Shown: positions 49,324 through 59,718, counted from the stretch's first letter. The stretch is 61,559 nt of DNA from an uncultured Erysipelotrichaceae bacterium (GCA_949289855.1 CASEPS010000006.1:1-61559), one strand, 5' to 3'. Made by a program: numbers and translations. Notes: a model not told the origin generated them from the letters alone.

Positions 49324-49345
49324 AGCACCTTCGTGGTGCTTTTTG
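49324..49345 (+). terminator. terminator on plus strand
   Basis: Stem AGCACC/GGTGCT with TTCGT loop, followed by TTTTTG. Confidence 0.8.
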
Positions 49346-49352
49346 TTTCTAA

Positions 49353-49384
49353 AAGAAAAAAGAGACTTCTTTCTGAAATCTCTT
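49353..49384 (-). terminator. terminator of TSCPD gene
   Basis: 10-bp stem AAGAGACTTC/GAAATCTCTT (49360-49369, 49375-49384; one G-U pair), followed on the minus strand by TTTTTCTTTT. Overlaps the stop codon. Confidence 0.8.
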
Positions 49385-49634
49385 ATCCCTGATATGCCTT
49401 TAGCGCTTTTGCAATCTGATCTGGGCAGGATGTTGGCTTCATACCACAATGAATGCCTTCCAGTCTTTCGATGACTTCATCAATCTTCTGTCCTTTGCAC
49501 AAAGAGCAGATACCTTTGAGGTTTCCATTACAACCACCAATTACCTGCATGGAATCAATCGTATTATCATCATTGATCTCAAAGATCATCTGTCTTGAGC
49601 ATACCCCACTTGGTGTATATTCATAATGTTTCAT
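49383..49634 (-). CDS. TSCPD-domain protein (TIGR03905-like)
   Basis: An 83-residue small protein with five cysteines (GVCSRQ, GGCNGN, ICSLC, IHCGM, TSCPDQIAKAL). The terminal TSCPD resembles the C-terminal domain of class II ribonucleotide reductases, and stand-alone versions are common in anaerobic Firmicutes; function is not established, though metal binding is plausible. GAGGAGG precedes the ATG at 49634. Divergent from a DEAD-box helicase gene. Confidence 0.85.
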   Translation of the reverse strand: MKHYEYTPSGVCSRQMIFEINDDNTIDSMQVIGGCNGNLKGICSLCKGQKIDEVIERLEGIHCGMKPTSCPDQIAKALKAYQG

Positions 49635-49715
49635 TATGCTGTCCTCCTCATCACCCGCATATCCTACCACAGGCTGATGGTAATGGTAAAGAAAAATGAC
49701 TTTGTTCACTTTTTG

Positions 49716-49724
49716 TGGTACTCT
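49716..49724 (+). promoter_or_regulatory. extended -10-like promoter, leaderless start at 49732
   Basis: TGG-TACTCT (49716-49724), 7 nt before ATG; no Shine-Dalgarno sequence. The hexamer is weaker than in the other leaderless candidates. Confidence 0.45.
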
Positions 49725-49731
49725 TGTTCGC

Positions 49732-50817
49732 ATGGAAATCAGAGAATTCAAAGAACCATTGCAGAAAGCATTGGCAAAAATGCATATTGAAACATTGTCA
49801 GAAGTACAGCAGTGCATACCAGATATATTGGAAGGAAAAGACATCCTGGTACAGGCACCTACCGGTTCTGGCAAGACACTGGCTTACCTTCTGCCTGTGC
49901 TTGAACAGTTGGAACCACAAGGCAAAGGAAAACATTTTCCAAAGGCACTAGTGCTTGTCCCGACAAGAGAACTTGCCTTACAGACAGCAGATACTGCGAG
50001 ACTTCTTCTTTCTACCCAGGAAGGCATTCGTACAGCTGTATTGACAGGAGGTGTGGATATCAAAATACAGATCCATTCCTTTTCCAAAGGTGCAGATATT
50101 GTTATTGCTACACCAGCAAGACTGCTGGACCATCTTCGCAGGCACACCTTCAAACCAAAACAGTGTACGATTTTGATACTGGATGAAGCGGATGTCATGT
50201 TATCGATGGGTTTCAAAGAAGATGTACTGGAAGTATGCAACGCCCTTCCTGCCCATCAGACTTTGTTATTTTCAGCGACTTACCCAAAAGAAATAGAGCT
50301 GCTCGTGGAAGAACTCTCACTGATGGATGCTGAGAGGTTTGTGGTTAAAAAGTCTGAGATGCTTGAACAGAAAACAACCTTCCGTTTCTTTGAAGTAAAT
50401 AAGGAGAGGAAGAACAAAGTCTTGTTGTCCCTGCTCAACAAAAGCAGAAAGAAGACACTTATCTTTGTCAATACAAGAAATGGTGTCAATGCCCTTACAG
50501 CATATCTAGAGCAGAAAGGGTATGCGGTTGCCGGATTGCATAGTGAAGTTGAACCAAAAATGAGAAAGACAATTATGCGTGAGTTCCGTAATGGAAAGCT
50601 GGACATCCTTGTTGCGACCGATGTTGCTTCCCGTGGCATTGATATCATCGACCTTGACTGCATCCTCTATGATTTACCTGCTGCTGATGAAGACATCATC
50701 CATCGTACCGGCCGTACCTCACGTGCCAATACCATTGGTACCTGCTATTTGTTCTTCACAGAAAGAGAAAAGAGAAGAAAAGCACATATTGAACAATTGC
50801 TGGATATGAAAAAATGA
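49732..50817 (+). CDS. DEAD-box RNA helicase
   Basis: A 361-residue minimal DEAD-box protein: Q-motif region (FKEPLQKALAKMHIETLSEVQQ), Walker A APTGSGKT (42-49), PTRELALQ, ATPARLLDH, DEAD (151-154), FSATYP, then the second RecA fold with NTRNG, ATDVASRGIDI and HRTGRTSR. No C-terminal RNA-binding extension is present, so specificity is unclear; roles in ribosome assembly or RNA decay are typical. The ATG at 49732 is chosen because the helicase Q-region starts there; it has no Shine-Dalgarno sequence and a -10-like box 7 nt upstream. Confidence 0.93.
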   Translation: MEIREFKEPLQKALAKMHIETLSEVQQCIPDILEGKDILVQAPTGSGKTLAYLLPVLEQLEPQGKGKHFPKALVLVPTRELALQTADTARLLLSTQEGIRTAVLTGGVDIKIQIHSFSKGADIVIATPARLLDHLRRHTFKPKQCTILILDEADVMLSMGFKEDVLEVCNALPAHQTLLFSATYPKEIELLVEELSLMDAERFVVKKSEMLEQKTTFRFFEVNKERKNKVLLSLLNKSRKKTLIFVNTRNGVNALTAYLEQKGYAVAGLHSEVEPKMRKTIMREFRNGKLDILVATDVASRGIDIIDLDCILYDLPAADEDIIHRTGRTSRANTIGTCYLFFTEREKRRKAHIEQLLDMKK

Positions 50818-50840
50818 CTCTGCGTATTTGCAGGGTCATT
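50813..50840. terminator. bidirectional terminator (helicase / rubrerythrin)
   Basis: AATGAC-t-CTGC/GCAG-g-GTCATT with T-tracts on both strands, between convergent genes. Confidence 0.85.
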
Positions 50841-50850
50841 TTGCTGTTTC

Positions 50851-51393
50851 TCAATAGTTTTCCTTCTTGACTTCGAAGTAAGCACGTGGATGTGCACATA
50901 CCGGGCAGACTTCAGGAGCTTCCTTGGAAACAACTGTATATCCGCAATTGCGGCACTGCCATGTTACTTCATCCTTCTTGACGAATACTTCACCATTCTT
51001 GAGGTTTTCAAGAAGCTTGTTGTAACGTGTTTCATGTTCTGCTTCAACCGCAGCGACACCTCTGAACTGACGGGCAATTTCTGTGAAACCTTCTTCATCA
51101 GCTACTTCAGCGAATTCCTTGTACATTTCTGTCCATTCATAGTTTTCGCCTTCTGCAGCCTGTACGAGGTTGTCAGCTGTGTCATGGATTGCGCCACCCT
51201 GCAACAGCTTGAACCACATCTTTGCATGTTCTTTTTCGTTCAGTGCAGTTTCCTGGAAAATAGCCGCAATCTGTTCATAACCTTCCTTCTTTGCCTTGGA
51301 AGCAAAATAGTCATACTTGTTGCGAGCCTGGCTTTCACCTGCAAATGCTGTCTGCAGATTAGCCTCTGTCTTAGTTCCTTTAAGATCTTTCAT
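50851..51393 (-). CDS. rubrerythrin
   Basis: A 180-residue peroxide-reducing di-iron protein of anaerobes. A four-helix ferritin-like domain ([60 protein letters not shown]) supplies the Glu/His ligands and a C-terminal rubredoxin domain has CRNCGY and CPVCAHP. It protects against hydrogen peroxide. Start at [13 protein letters not shown] (51393); AAGGAG lies about 12 nt upstream. Monocistronic. Confidence 0.97.
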   Translation of the reverse strand: MKDLKGTKTEANLQTAFAGESQARNKYDYFASKAKKEGYEQIAAIFQETALNEKEHAKMWFKLLQGGAIHDTADNLVQAAEGENYEWTEMYKEFAEVADEEGFTEIARQFRGVAAVEAEHETRYNKLLENLKNGEVFVKKDEVTWQCRNCGYTVVSKEAPEVCPVCAHPRAYFEVKKENY

Positions 51394-51446
51394 AATTACT
51401 AAATCTCTCCTTCTTGTCCATATCATACACCATCAATTTTGGTGAT

Positions 51447-53306
51447 TCAAATACATTGACCACATTCTGTCAGCTTATAGCTTCCATTGTCAAGATCAAT
51501 TTCGACCACAGTACCATCTTCATAAACCGCTTTTTGCTTTGTGCCTGTTTTATTCAGCAAGGCAAAGTCTGTCATCCGGCAATACGCAACACGTTCATGC
51601 AGTTTCTGTACGATATGACAGCGGGCTATGTCATTTTCGATATCTGTTTTCTCTTTTTCAAAAGCACCATCCACATTTGGATACGCACCTTCTCTGACAA
51701 GATATGGAATACCACCATTCAAGAGTGCATATAACATGTTGTCCCGATTTTGTGTTTTGTCCATGATCCATGGCACAACCATGCAGTCATGATAGACAAG
51801 GGAAAACAGTGGTACCGGAATACCTGGTAATGGTGAACCTGGTGGTAACATCTGTTCTTCATATGGGGCATAGTGGCAAAGAACAAGATCGCTGAGTGCC
51901 CAGTCAGATACTTCTTCAGAGCTTGGAATGATGCCTTGTGATGTAAGCCAGGCAAAACAACGTCTTCTATATTCATAGCAGTCTTTACGTGACATGCGAT
52001 GGTAAGGATTGAAGCACTCATCTCCTTCATTGCATGTAAACACATCAAGATATGCCCCATCCAGTCTGATACCAGCATTTTGTATCATGGTATAGTTGCG
52101 TCTTACATAGTCTCGCGCAAGGCTTGCACAGAGGTAAGACTGTTCTCCCCCTGCCCAGATGGCCTGTCGAAAGATTTCTCCATCTTCCAGCATGATGGCA
52201 TTTGATGCATCAAAGGATGGTGCACGTTTGTAATAATCACGATACTGGTCATGAATACCAAACAGTCCGCCTGTTTCATGCATCACCTCTTCTAATGCCT
52301 TCATACCTTCCCAGCCACCAGCTTCTTTGCAGGCAGGATAATAATCCGGGTGGCAGTTATCGTAGCCTGGTTCTGCCCATCCATCGAGATGGAGGTACAT
52401 CTTTGTTGCCCCTAGTGCGTGCAGCTGACGGATTTCTTCTGCCCTCTTTGCAAATGAAACCGCAGCTTCATTGTTTTCTGGATGTTCTGCATCATAGAAA
52501 CGCGATTCCTTCTGAACAACTGCCTTGATGCCAAAATGCACAAGCGCACTGCCCACAAGGTCATTCACCTTTGGATTGCGCAAAGCCTTTTCTTTGAGGG
52601 TGACAAGCTTCCCCTCCTGGCTTACGAACTGGCGATAGACCTCACTCAAAGAAACAATGTCCGCATTCTCCTGGAAGGTATAGCGGATGATGCGCCTGTA
52701 GCCCATTTTACCAAGACTGGTTGTCAGCCATTGGGAAAGCGAAGTATTGCCGCAAGTTGGATGGATTGCCTTTACACCAGCATCCCATGGAGTAAGGGAA
52801 ATGGCAATATACCCTGCCTTGACTTTGATCTGGGCAAACCATGGCATATAGCAGCCTGCGGTAAGAAACATGCCATCAAAAGGAAGTGGCTTCAGTTCAT
52901 TTTCCCATCCATTGGGAATACAGAGTCCCTGCCGCAAAGGAATAAGCGAACAGCCATCTTCTTTGAAGATGAATGGTGCTGGCCAGTTCACCTTACGGAT
53001 CATTTTGGATTCTGTTAATGGTATCCATTCAAAGTAAACATCTTCACTTGTTGTATCAATGGATATGATTGTTGCAAAGGAAGACCCATCCTGCCATGTA
53101 TAACATGTACGCACTCCCTTTGCCGTACCTGTTTCAAACACTTCTGCTTTGATGGAAGCCGCATCAGAAAAGGAAACGGTCCCATCTTTTGTTTCGACCA
53201 TTCCATCTCCATCTGCTTCCCAGCGCACACCATGGTGGATGATGGAAAGAAGCCTGCCTGTATCTGTTGTTTCAACACTGGTGTCTTTGACAATAATCTT
53301 ATGCAT
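51447..53306 (-). CDS. large putative glycoside hydrolase (TIM barrel, unassigned family)
   Basis: A 619-residue cytoplasmic protein without signal peptide. An N-terminal beta-rich domain (1-240) is followed by what looks like a (beta/alpha)8 barrel: KMYLHLDGWAEPGYDNCHPDYYP, GLFGIHDQYRDYYKRAP, GIRLDGAYLDVFTCNEGDECFNPYHRM, GIIPSSEEVSDWAL, then a small C-terminal beta domain. Asp in GAYLDVF and Glu in SSEEVSDW are candidate catalytic residues, reminiscent of GH101/GH129-like alpha-N-acetylgalactosaminidases and DUF5696-type proteins. I cannot assign the family firmly. AAGGAC precedes the ATG at 53306. It lies directly after a two-component system but behind a terminator. Confidence 0.7.
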   Translation of the reverse strand: MHKIIVKDTSVETTDTGRLLSIIHHGVRWEADGDGMVETKDGTVSFSDAASIKAEVFETGTAKGVRTCYTWQDGSSFATIISIDTTSEDVYFEWIPLTESKMIRKVNWPAPFIFKEDGCSLIPLRQGLCIPNGWENELKPLPFDGMFLTAGCYMPWFAQIKVKAGYIAISLTPWDAGVKAIHPTCGNTSLSQWLTTSLGKMGYRRIIRYTFQENADIVSLSEVYRQFVSQEGKLVTLKEKALRNPKVNDLVGSALVHFGIKAVVQKESRFYDAEHPENNEAAVSFAKRAEEIRQLHALGATKMYLHLDGWAEPGYDNCHPDYYPACKEAGGWEGMKALEEVMHETGGLFGIHDQYRDYYKRAPSFDASNAIMLEDGEIFRQAIWAGGEQSYLCASLARDYVRRNYTMIQNAGIRLDGAYLDVFTCNEGDECFNPYHRMSRKDCYEYRRRCFAWLTSQGIIPSSEEVSDWALSDLVLCHYAPYEEQMLPPGSPLPGIPVPLFSLVYHDCMVVPWIMDKTQNRDNMLYALLNGGIPYLVREGAYPNVDGAFEKEKTDIENDIARCHIVQKLHERVAYCRMTDFALLNKTGTKQKAVYEDGTVVEIDLDNGSYKLTECGQCI

Positions 53307-53320
53307 ATTCGTCCTTTCAA

Positions 53321-53344
53321 AAAAGAAGCAGGAGTGCATCCTGC
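53321..53344 (-). terminator. terminator of the VanRS-like two-component operon
   Basis: Stem GCAGG/CCTGC (53328-53332, 53340-53344), followed on the minus strand by TTCTTTTTTG. Confidence 0.75.
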
Positions 53345-53345
53345 C

Positions 53346-54770
53346 TCATGACTTCAACACTGGCATGATAAACCAGAATTTACTGCCTTCGCCAACTTTG
53401 GACTGCACACCATATTGCAGATGATGCAGGTCGAGTATTTCTCTTGCGATGGCAAGGCCAATACCGGAACCCTGGGTTGTGCGGACATGTTTCTTATCCA
53501 CTTTATAATATCTGTCCCAGATATCATTCAGCTTATCTTCTGGAATACCTTCCCCAAAGTCCTGTACTTCAATTTTTACATTTTTGTCCGAGACAATCTC
53601 ACGGATGATGATATGTCTGCTGTTACCGGAATAGTTGATGGCATTGATCACAAAGTTATTGAATACCTGTTCAATGCGCTTGCGGTCTCCATTGACTGTC
53701 ACATGGTCACCAAGATGCACATCAATATCAAAGTTGTCCTGGTAGTGGTAGACATCATATTTGCGCATTTCGGTCTCAATCATTTCCGTAATATCAAATG
53801 GTGCTTCATTGAGGGTAATCTTGTTTTCCTGCATACGGGAAAGATCGAGAAGATCATTGACGAGGTTGTTAAGCCGCTTTGATTCATCGATGATGACCTG
53901 CAGGTTTTCATCTGTCTTTTCCCCTGGCAGATCCCGCATCATTTCTCCATATCCGGTAATCATGGTCAGTGGGGTACGCAGATCATGGGAAACATTAGAC
54001 AAAAGGTCACGCTTTGCCTTATCCGCCTTCTGAATATCTGCTGCAGCTTCACTGAGGGTGGTATTGAGTTCTTCCGCCTCACGGTACCGGTTGGACTTTG
54101 GATCAATCTGGTATGTACCCTTTGGCAATGACTTGGCAGCTTCATTGATTCTCGATAATGGAGAAGCAATACCCCGGTAGATCATAAAGGTCAGAAAGCA
54201 GACCGATATCAGGATAATACCGGAGATGTACATGAGCTGTACAGTTAATGTACGGGTTGTTGCGCTGAGCGGTGAGATGTTGCTTGAGACAAGGATGACC
54301 GCATTACCGGCATTTCCCTGCACGATACGCGTATAGTAAATGGTTTTGAGTGGTTCAGAACCATCCAGGGCATCATAGCTGTTCTCATTGATCATCATGT
54401 AGGACTTGTTACGGCTCAGACGCGCAAAACCGATCATTTCATTGATGGCTTCATTGCCAAGGTCACTGAATGCCGTACAGCTCTGGTTCTGAATGGTCAC
54501 CGGGGCAGAGTCATAACGGATCATGACACAGGCATCATTCTGCATCATGGTCAGAAACAATACATCATCGAGTTTTTCCGAGTCGATTGCTCGCGCAATG
54601 TCATTTCCGATATTGCGGACAGATTGAACCTTCGACCTCTGGTACATCGGTTCAAGAAGAACCACCTGAAACAGAAACAGAAGACCGATGAGACCTGCCG
54701 CAAATACAAACAGATACTTACCGATCTTCCATCTGATACTAGTTTTCTTTTTCAAAGCGGTAACCGACAC
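53346..54770 (-). CDS. sensor histidine kinase (VanS/PhoR-like)
   Basis: A 474-residue kinase with a first membrane helix (about 15-40), an extracytoplasmic domain (40-175) and a second helix (about 178-198). A HAMP segment (199-255), dimerisation box LLSNVSHDLRTPLTMITGYGEMM with His262, and an HATPase domain (NNFVINAINYS, DFGEGIPEDKLNDIWDRYYKVDK, GSGIGLAIAREI) follow. It is coupled to the preceding response regulator gene by a 32-bp overlap. The signal is unknown. Confidence 0.93.
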   Translation of the reverse strand: MSVTALKKKTSIRWKIGKYLFVFAAGLIGLLFLFQVVLLEPMYQRSKVQSVRNIGNDIARAIDSEKLDDVLFLTMMQNDACVMIRYDSAPVTIQNQSCTAFSDLGNEAINEMIGFARLSRNKSYMMINENSYDALDGSEPLKTIYYTRIVQGNAGNAVILVSSNISPLSATTRTLTVQLMYISGIILISVCFLTFMIYRGIASPLSRINEAAKSLPKGTYQIDPKSNRYREAEELNTTLSEAAADIQKADKAKRDLLSNVSHDLRTPLTMITGYGEMMRDLPGEKTDENLQVIIDESKRLNNLVNDLLDLSRMQENKITLNEAPFDITEMIETEMRKYDVYHYQDNFDIDVHLGDHVTVNGDRKRIEQVFNNFVINAINYSGNSRHIIIREIVSDKNVKIEVQDFGEGIPEDKLNDIWDRYYKVDKKHVRTTQGSGIGLAIAREILDLHHLQYGVQSKVGEGSKFWFIMPVLKS

Positions 54771-55416
54771 CTCTCAGCGTTACGATATATTTTGCGTAAT
54801 CGCCAAGATTCTTTCTGAGCAGTTTGATATGTGTATCCAGTGTTCTGTCATCACCGAAGAAATCATATCCCCACACATTCTGCAATAACTGTTCACGCGT
54901 CAAAGCAATACCAGCATTTCTGGCAAGATATGCGAGCAGCTCATATTCCTTTGGAGAAAGCTGTACACGCTCACCATTGATGGTGACCGTACGGGCTGAG
55001 AAATTGATTTCCATATCCTTGACCCGCATGATATCCCCACTGTTTTCTGAAGCATTGACACGTTTGAGAATGGCATGAATTCTCATCATGAGTTCCTTGC
55101 TGGAAAATGGTTTGACAACATAGTCATCTACACCGATATCAAAACCATGTATTCTGTCATATTCTTCACCAAGGGCAGAAAGCATGATAAATGGCATGTC
55201 AGGTTTTACTTTTTTGATTTCCTTGACTGCTGAAAAGCCATCCAGATTCGGCATCATGATGTCCATCACACAAAGATCAAAATTGTCCTTTGTACATTTC
55301 TCCACCGCTTCAAGACCATCACATGCCTCATCTGTTTCAAAACCTTCATAATGGGCATATTTACAGATCATGTTGCGAATCTTCTCTTCATCATCCGTTA
55401 TCAGGATTCTGGTCAT
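54739..55416 (-). CDS. OmpR-family response regulator
   Basis: A 225-residue regulator. Receiver domain with ITDDEEK, phospho-acceptor Asp52 in LCVMDIMMPNLDG, VKPFSSKELMMRI; winged-helix DNA-binding domain (about 127-225, ending YIVTLRGVGYRFEKEN). GAGGTGG precedes the start. Operon with the histidine kinase; no target gene is obvious, although the glycosidase downstream is a candidate. Confidence 0.94.
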   Translation of the reverse strand: MTRILITDDEEKIRNMICKYAHYEGFETDEACDGLEAVEKCTKDNFDLCVMDIMMPNLDGFSAVKEIKKVKPDMPFIMLSALGEEYDRIHGFDIGVDDYVVKPFSSKELMMRIHAILKRVNASENSGDIMRVKDMEINFSARTVTINGERVQLSPKEYELLAYLARNAGIALTREQLLQNVWGYDFFGDDRTLDTHIKLLRKNLGDYAKYIVTLRGVGYRFEKEN

Positions 55417-55479
55417 GATACCACCTCATTTCTAACCAATACAATCGTATGGAATGAATGTGAATGCTGTGTGAATAAA

Positions 55480-56319
55480 TTACAACTTTTCAATGACATC
55501 CGCAGCCGGATCAAGTGCTGTAACTTTGAGCTCTTCAATCGTACCTGCATCGCTCATCTTTGCAATGCGGCCATCAAGCGGTACACGGGCAAGTAAATCA
55601 AGTCCATATTTCTCTGCTGTTTCCTGTACATGGGATTCACCAAAGACATAGATCTTTTCGCCGCAGTTCGGGCATTCCACATAACTCATGTTTTCCACAA
55701 TACCAAGCACCTTGATATCCATTGCCTTTGCCATATTGATGGCCTTGTCAACAACCATACCGACAAGTTCCTGTGGGGTTGTGACGACAACAATGCCATC
55801 AAGCGGAAGTGACTGGAATGCAGTCAGTGGTACATCACTTGTTCCTGGAGGCATATCAACAAACATATAGTCGACATTGTCCCAGAATACATCGGTATAG
55901 AACTGCTTGAGGATGTTGGCAACCATCGGTCCTCTCCAGATGACCGGTGTATCATCGCTGTCCAACAGCATATTTGTGGACATGACCTGCATACCTCTTT
56001 CGGTAACTGCAGGATAAATCACTGTACCATCCCCGGCAGCCTTTTCATGAATACCAAATGCCTTGGCCTGGCTTGGGCCGGTAATATCACCATCCAGTAC
56101 AGCTGCGCGATACCCACGGCGCTGCATTTCACTGGCAAGAAGAGATGTGATAAAGCTCTTGCCTACACCACCCTTACCAGAGACAATACCGATCATATGA
56201 CGGATTGTGCTGCGTGGGTTTGCTTCAATTTTGAAGGAAGCCTGACCTCTGGAACTGCAATTGGCAGAACAGCTCTCACAGTTATGATTACAGGTTTCCG
56301 GATTCTGATTTTCACTCAT
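55480..56319 (-). CDS. mrp: Mrp/NBP35-family iron-sulfur carrier ATPase
   Basis: A 279-residue P-loop protein that transfers Fe-S clusters to apoproteins. N-terminal cysteine-rich segment (CNHNCESCSANC, 10-21) as in NBP35/anaerobe Mrp proteins, deviant Walker A SGKGGVGKS (47-55), DGDITGPSQAKAF, VDMPPGTSD, and the cluster-bridging CxxC in YVECPNCGEKI (near 225). AAGGAG precedes the ATG. Divergent from purA. Confidence 0.95.
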   Translation of the reverse strand: MSENQNPETCNHNCESCSANCSSRGQASFKIEANPRSTIRHMIGIVSGKGGVGKSFITSLLASEMQRRGYRAAVLDGDITGPSQAKAFGIHEKAAGDGTVIYPAVTERGMQVMSTNMLLDSDDTPVIWRGPMVANILKQFYTDVFWDNVDYMFVDMPPGTSDVPLTAFQSLPLDGIVVVTTPQELVGMVVDKAINMAKAMDIKVLGIVENMSYVECPNCGEKIYVFGESHVQETAEKYGLDLLARVPLDGRIAKMSDAGTIEELKVTALDPAADVIEKL

Positions 56320-56388
56320 GCGTAACTCTCCTTCTATTCAATACGGTTTCAATCATAGCAGATTCAATCATTTTTGCACGCACATTGA

Positions 56389-57753
<1,365 letters not shown>

Positions 57754-57760
57754 ACAGCAG

Positions 57761-57795
57761 AAAGGCAAAGCGATCAACGCTCTGCCTTTTTTCTT
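57761..57795 (+). terminator. purA terminator, inside the ogt 3' end
   Basis: Stem AAAGGCAaAGCG/CGCTcTGCCTTT (57761-57772, 57778-57789), followed by TTTTTTC. It overlaps the last codons of the convergent ogt gene. Confidence 0.85.
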
Positions 57796-58280
57796 TCCAA
57801 ATCCAACAGTTTCAACTTTCGCTCTATGCCACCGGCATAACCTGTCAGACTGCCATCACTGCCAACAACCCTGTGACAGGGAATGATAATCGATATCGGA
57901 TTATGCCCAACAGCACCACCAACTGCCTGGGCTGACATACGTGACAGTCCCCTCTGTTTTGCAATCTGCTCAGCAATTTCTCCATAGGTCATCATCTGCC
58001 CATAAGGAATGGTACAAAGGATGTTCCATACTTCTTTCTGAAAGTTTGTCCCCTTTGGATGAAGGGGGAGAACAACATCCGGCTCATAACCAGAAAAATA
58101 CAAATCCAGCCATTTCTTTGCAAGAGAAAGTACAGGAACTTCCACTTCTTCAAAGTCTTCCTTCACTATTGTTCGTGCATAGTATTTCTGTCCATCAAAC
58201 CATACCCCTGTCAGTCCCACATCATCGGCAGAAAGAAGGATTCTGCCAAGTGGTGATGGATAATATGTGACATACTGCAT
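57774..58280 (-). CDS. ogt: methylated-DNA--protein-cysteine methyltransferase
   Basis: Suicide repair protein that takes the methyl group from O6-methylguanine. 168 residues with the acceptor cysteine in IIIPCHRVVGSDG (Cys135), TFQ-like KGTNFQKEVWNILCTIPYG and the arginine-finger helix SRMSAQAVGGAVGHNP. It forms a repair cluster with the DNA glycosylase gene upstream; the GNAT gene lies between them. The last codons double as the purA terminator. Confidence 0.95.
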   Translation of the reverse strand: MQYVTYYPSPLGRILLSADDVGLTGVWFDGQKYYARTIVKEDFEEVEVPVLSLAKKWLDLYFSGYEPDVVLPLHPKGTNFQKEVWNILCTIPYGQMMTYGEIAEQIAKQRGLSRMSAQAVGGAVGHNPISIIIPCHRVVGSDGSLTGYAGGIERKLKLLDLERKKAER

Positions 58281-58284
58281 AGGC

Positions 58285-58725
58285 TTATCTTTTCATATAT
58301 AAAATCGGATACGGATTACCCTGTTCATCGAGTTCCGTTCTCTTAAAAACGGTAAAACCCATATATTCATAGAACCCCTTTGCAGAAGGATTCTGTTCAT
58401 TGACAGATAACTGTGTTACACCATAGTTCTCTATACCATATGTCAACAGCTTTCTGCCAAGTCCCTTTCCTCTTTCTGCATTATGAATAAACAGCATTTC
58501 CAGCATACCATCCGCAATGCCCATAAAAGCTACCGGTATACCATCTTCCTTCTCTGCAATCACAAGATGAGGAATGCCTCTTAAAGCTTCTGGAACATAT
58601 TCCCTGATCTTCAGGATTTCCTCTTCACTAAGAAAGTGATGCGTTGCCCGCACGGCACTTTCCCAAACAACAAGCAATTCCTCTACAAGTTCGTCTGTTC
58701 TTTCATTTACTTCAACAATTTTCAT
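58285..58725 (-). CDS. GNAT-family N-acetyltransferase
   Basis: A 146-residue acetyltransferase. VWESAVRATHHFLSEEEI (N-terminal helices), HLVIAEKEDGIPVAFMGI, LEMLFIHNAERGKGLGRKLLTYGI (acetyl-CoA loop RGKGLG) and NPSAKGFYEYMGFTVFKR. It resembles YjaB-type acetyltransferases. Substrate unknown. GAGG precedes the ATG at 58725, which overlaps the glycosylase stop by 4 bp. Confidence 0.9.
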   Translation of the reverse strand: MKIVEVNERTDELVEELLVVWESAVRATHHFLSEEEILKIREYVPEALRGIPHLVIAEKEDGIPVAFMGIADGMLEMLFIHNAERGKGLGRKLLTYGIENYGVTQLSVNEQNPSAKGFYEYMGFTVFKRTELDEQGNPYPILYMKR

Positions 58726-59381
58726 TTTGTACTCCTCTTTGTTTCTTTCTTCTTTATTGCATAATCCTTCATGCCAGGTATTGCCCCACCTGCTACAGCC
58801 CATAAGTACAATGAAGCAACCGAGCCATAGGGACTATAACGCCTTCTGTACTTTTCAAATAATGGACGGGTAATCTTACGATGGTGGTATACCATACGAA
58901 GTCCTCGTTGTATGGCAAGGTCATCATAGCTCAGAATATCTGGTCTTTGTAAAGAGAACAACAGGATCATCTCTGCTGTCCAGACACCGATACCCTTTAA
59001 GGAAGAAAGTGCTTTGATAGCAGCCGCATCATCCATATGCTTCACTTTCTCTATATCAAATGCACTACATTGTACCTTTTGGGCAAAGTCCAGCATATAC
59101 TCTGCTTTGCGATACGTAATCCCACAGGATTGTAATGCGTCCTTTCCTGCCTGTACTATCGTATCCGCAGTCACCTCACCAAGCATGTCGCATATCCGTT
59201 TCCAGATCGTAGCCTGGGCACGGGTAGAAATCTGCTGACCGGCAATATGATGGATGACCGCCGAAAACAAATCATCATCCACTTTCCGTTCGATCATACC
59301 GATGGCATCAATGATTTCACTGAGTGTGTCATCCTTTGCCTTGAGATATGCGATTTCTTTTTCACCATATTGAAATATCAT
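58722..59381 (-). CDS. DNA-3-methyladenine glycosylase (AlkA/HhH-GPD family)
   Basis: Removes alkylated bases from DNA. A 219-residue HhH-GPD protein with IAGQQISTRAQATIW, helix-hairpin-helix LKGIGVWTAEMILLF (about 128-142) and the catalytic aspartate in RPDILSYDDLAIQRG (Asp154 in the DD pair). It lacks an N-terminal extra domain, so it resembles the short AlkA class. There is no strong Shine-Dalgarno sequence; TGG-CATAAT ends 11 nt upstream, so its 5' leader is probably very short. Confidence 0.92.
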   Translation of the reverse strand: MIFQYGEKEIAYLKAKDDTLSEIIDAIGMIERKVDDDLFSAVIHHIAGQQISTRAQATIWKRICDMLGEVTADTIVQAGKDALQSCGITYRKAEYMLDFAQKVQCSAFDIEKVKHMDDAAAIKALSSLKGIGVWTAEMILLFSLQRPDILSYDDLAIQRGLRMVYHHRKITRPLFEKYRRRYSPYGSVASLYLWAVAGGAIPGMKDYAIKKKETKRSTK

Positions 59382-59388
59382 ACGACTC

Positions 59389-59610
59389 TCATATTATGCC
59401 AAGATTCTGTAACAATACAATCCAGAGAAACAAAGTCAAAATCGAAACAACCGTACTCATGCCACAACTTCTCCCGCAAGCGTTCCATCTGACCCCATAG
59501 ACTCACTCATCGTATAGGCATTTGCAGCAACTGGTGTAGCAGAGACAATGAACGAAAGGAAAACTTCGAAAGAACTGAACGATAATACTTTCGCAAGAAC
59601 CAGTGCTGTG
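59389..59610 (-). pseudogene. AEC-family permease, C-terminal remnant with frameshift
   Basis: Reading the minus strand gives VLAKVLSFSSFEVFLSFIV, then SATPVAANAYTMSESMGSDG and TLAGEVVA, then a one-base frameshift into STVVSILTLFLWIVLLQNLGII and stop. This is the hallmark end of auxin-efflux-carrier-type permeases (PVA..Y.MA...G.D..LA...V..ST..SI.TL..W). The rest of the roughly 300-residue protein is missing. Confidence 0.65.
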
Positions 59611-59718
59611 GAGTGTGGTTTTCATGAAAACAGCAGATTTGTCAGCTGCTTTAAAAACAGGACTGGTATGTCACCTTCACAATTCCGAAGAGAAAAACGA
59701 AGTCATACAGATTTATGA
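59548..59718 (+). pseudogene. AraC-family regulator, C-terminal remnant
   Basis: A 56-codon frame whose last 40 residues match the second helix-turn-helix of AraC proteins: SAVECGFHENSRFVSCFKNRTGMSPSQFRREKR. The sensor domain and first HTH are absent. It meets the AEC remnant on the opposite strand near 59600, so a deletion probably joined the two fragments. The frame ends 26 bp before the MATE gene. Confidence 0.7.
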
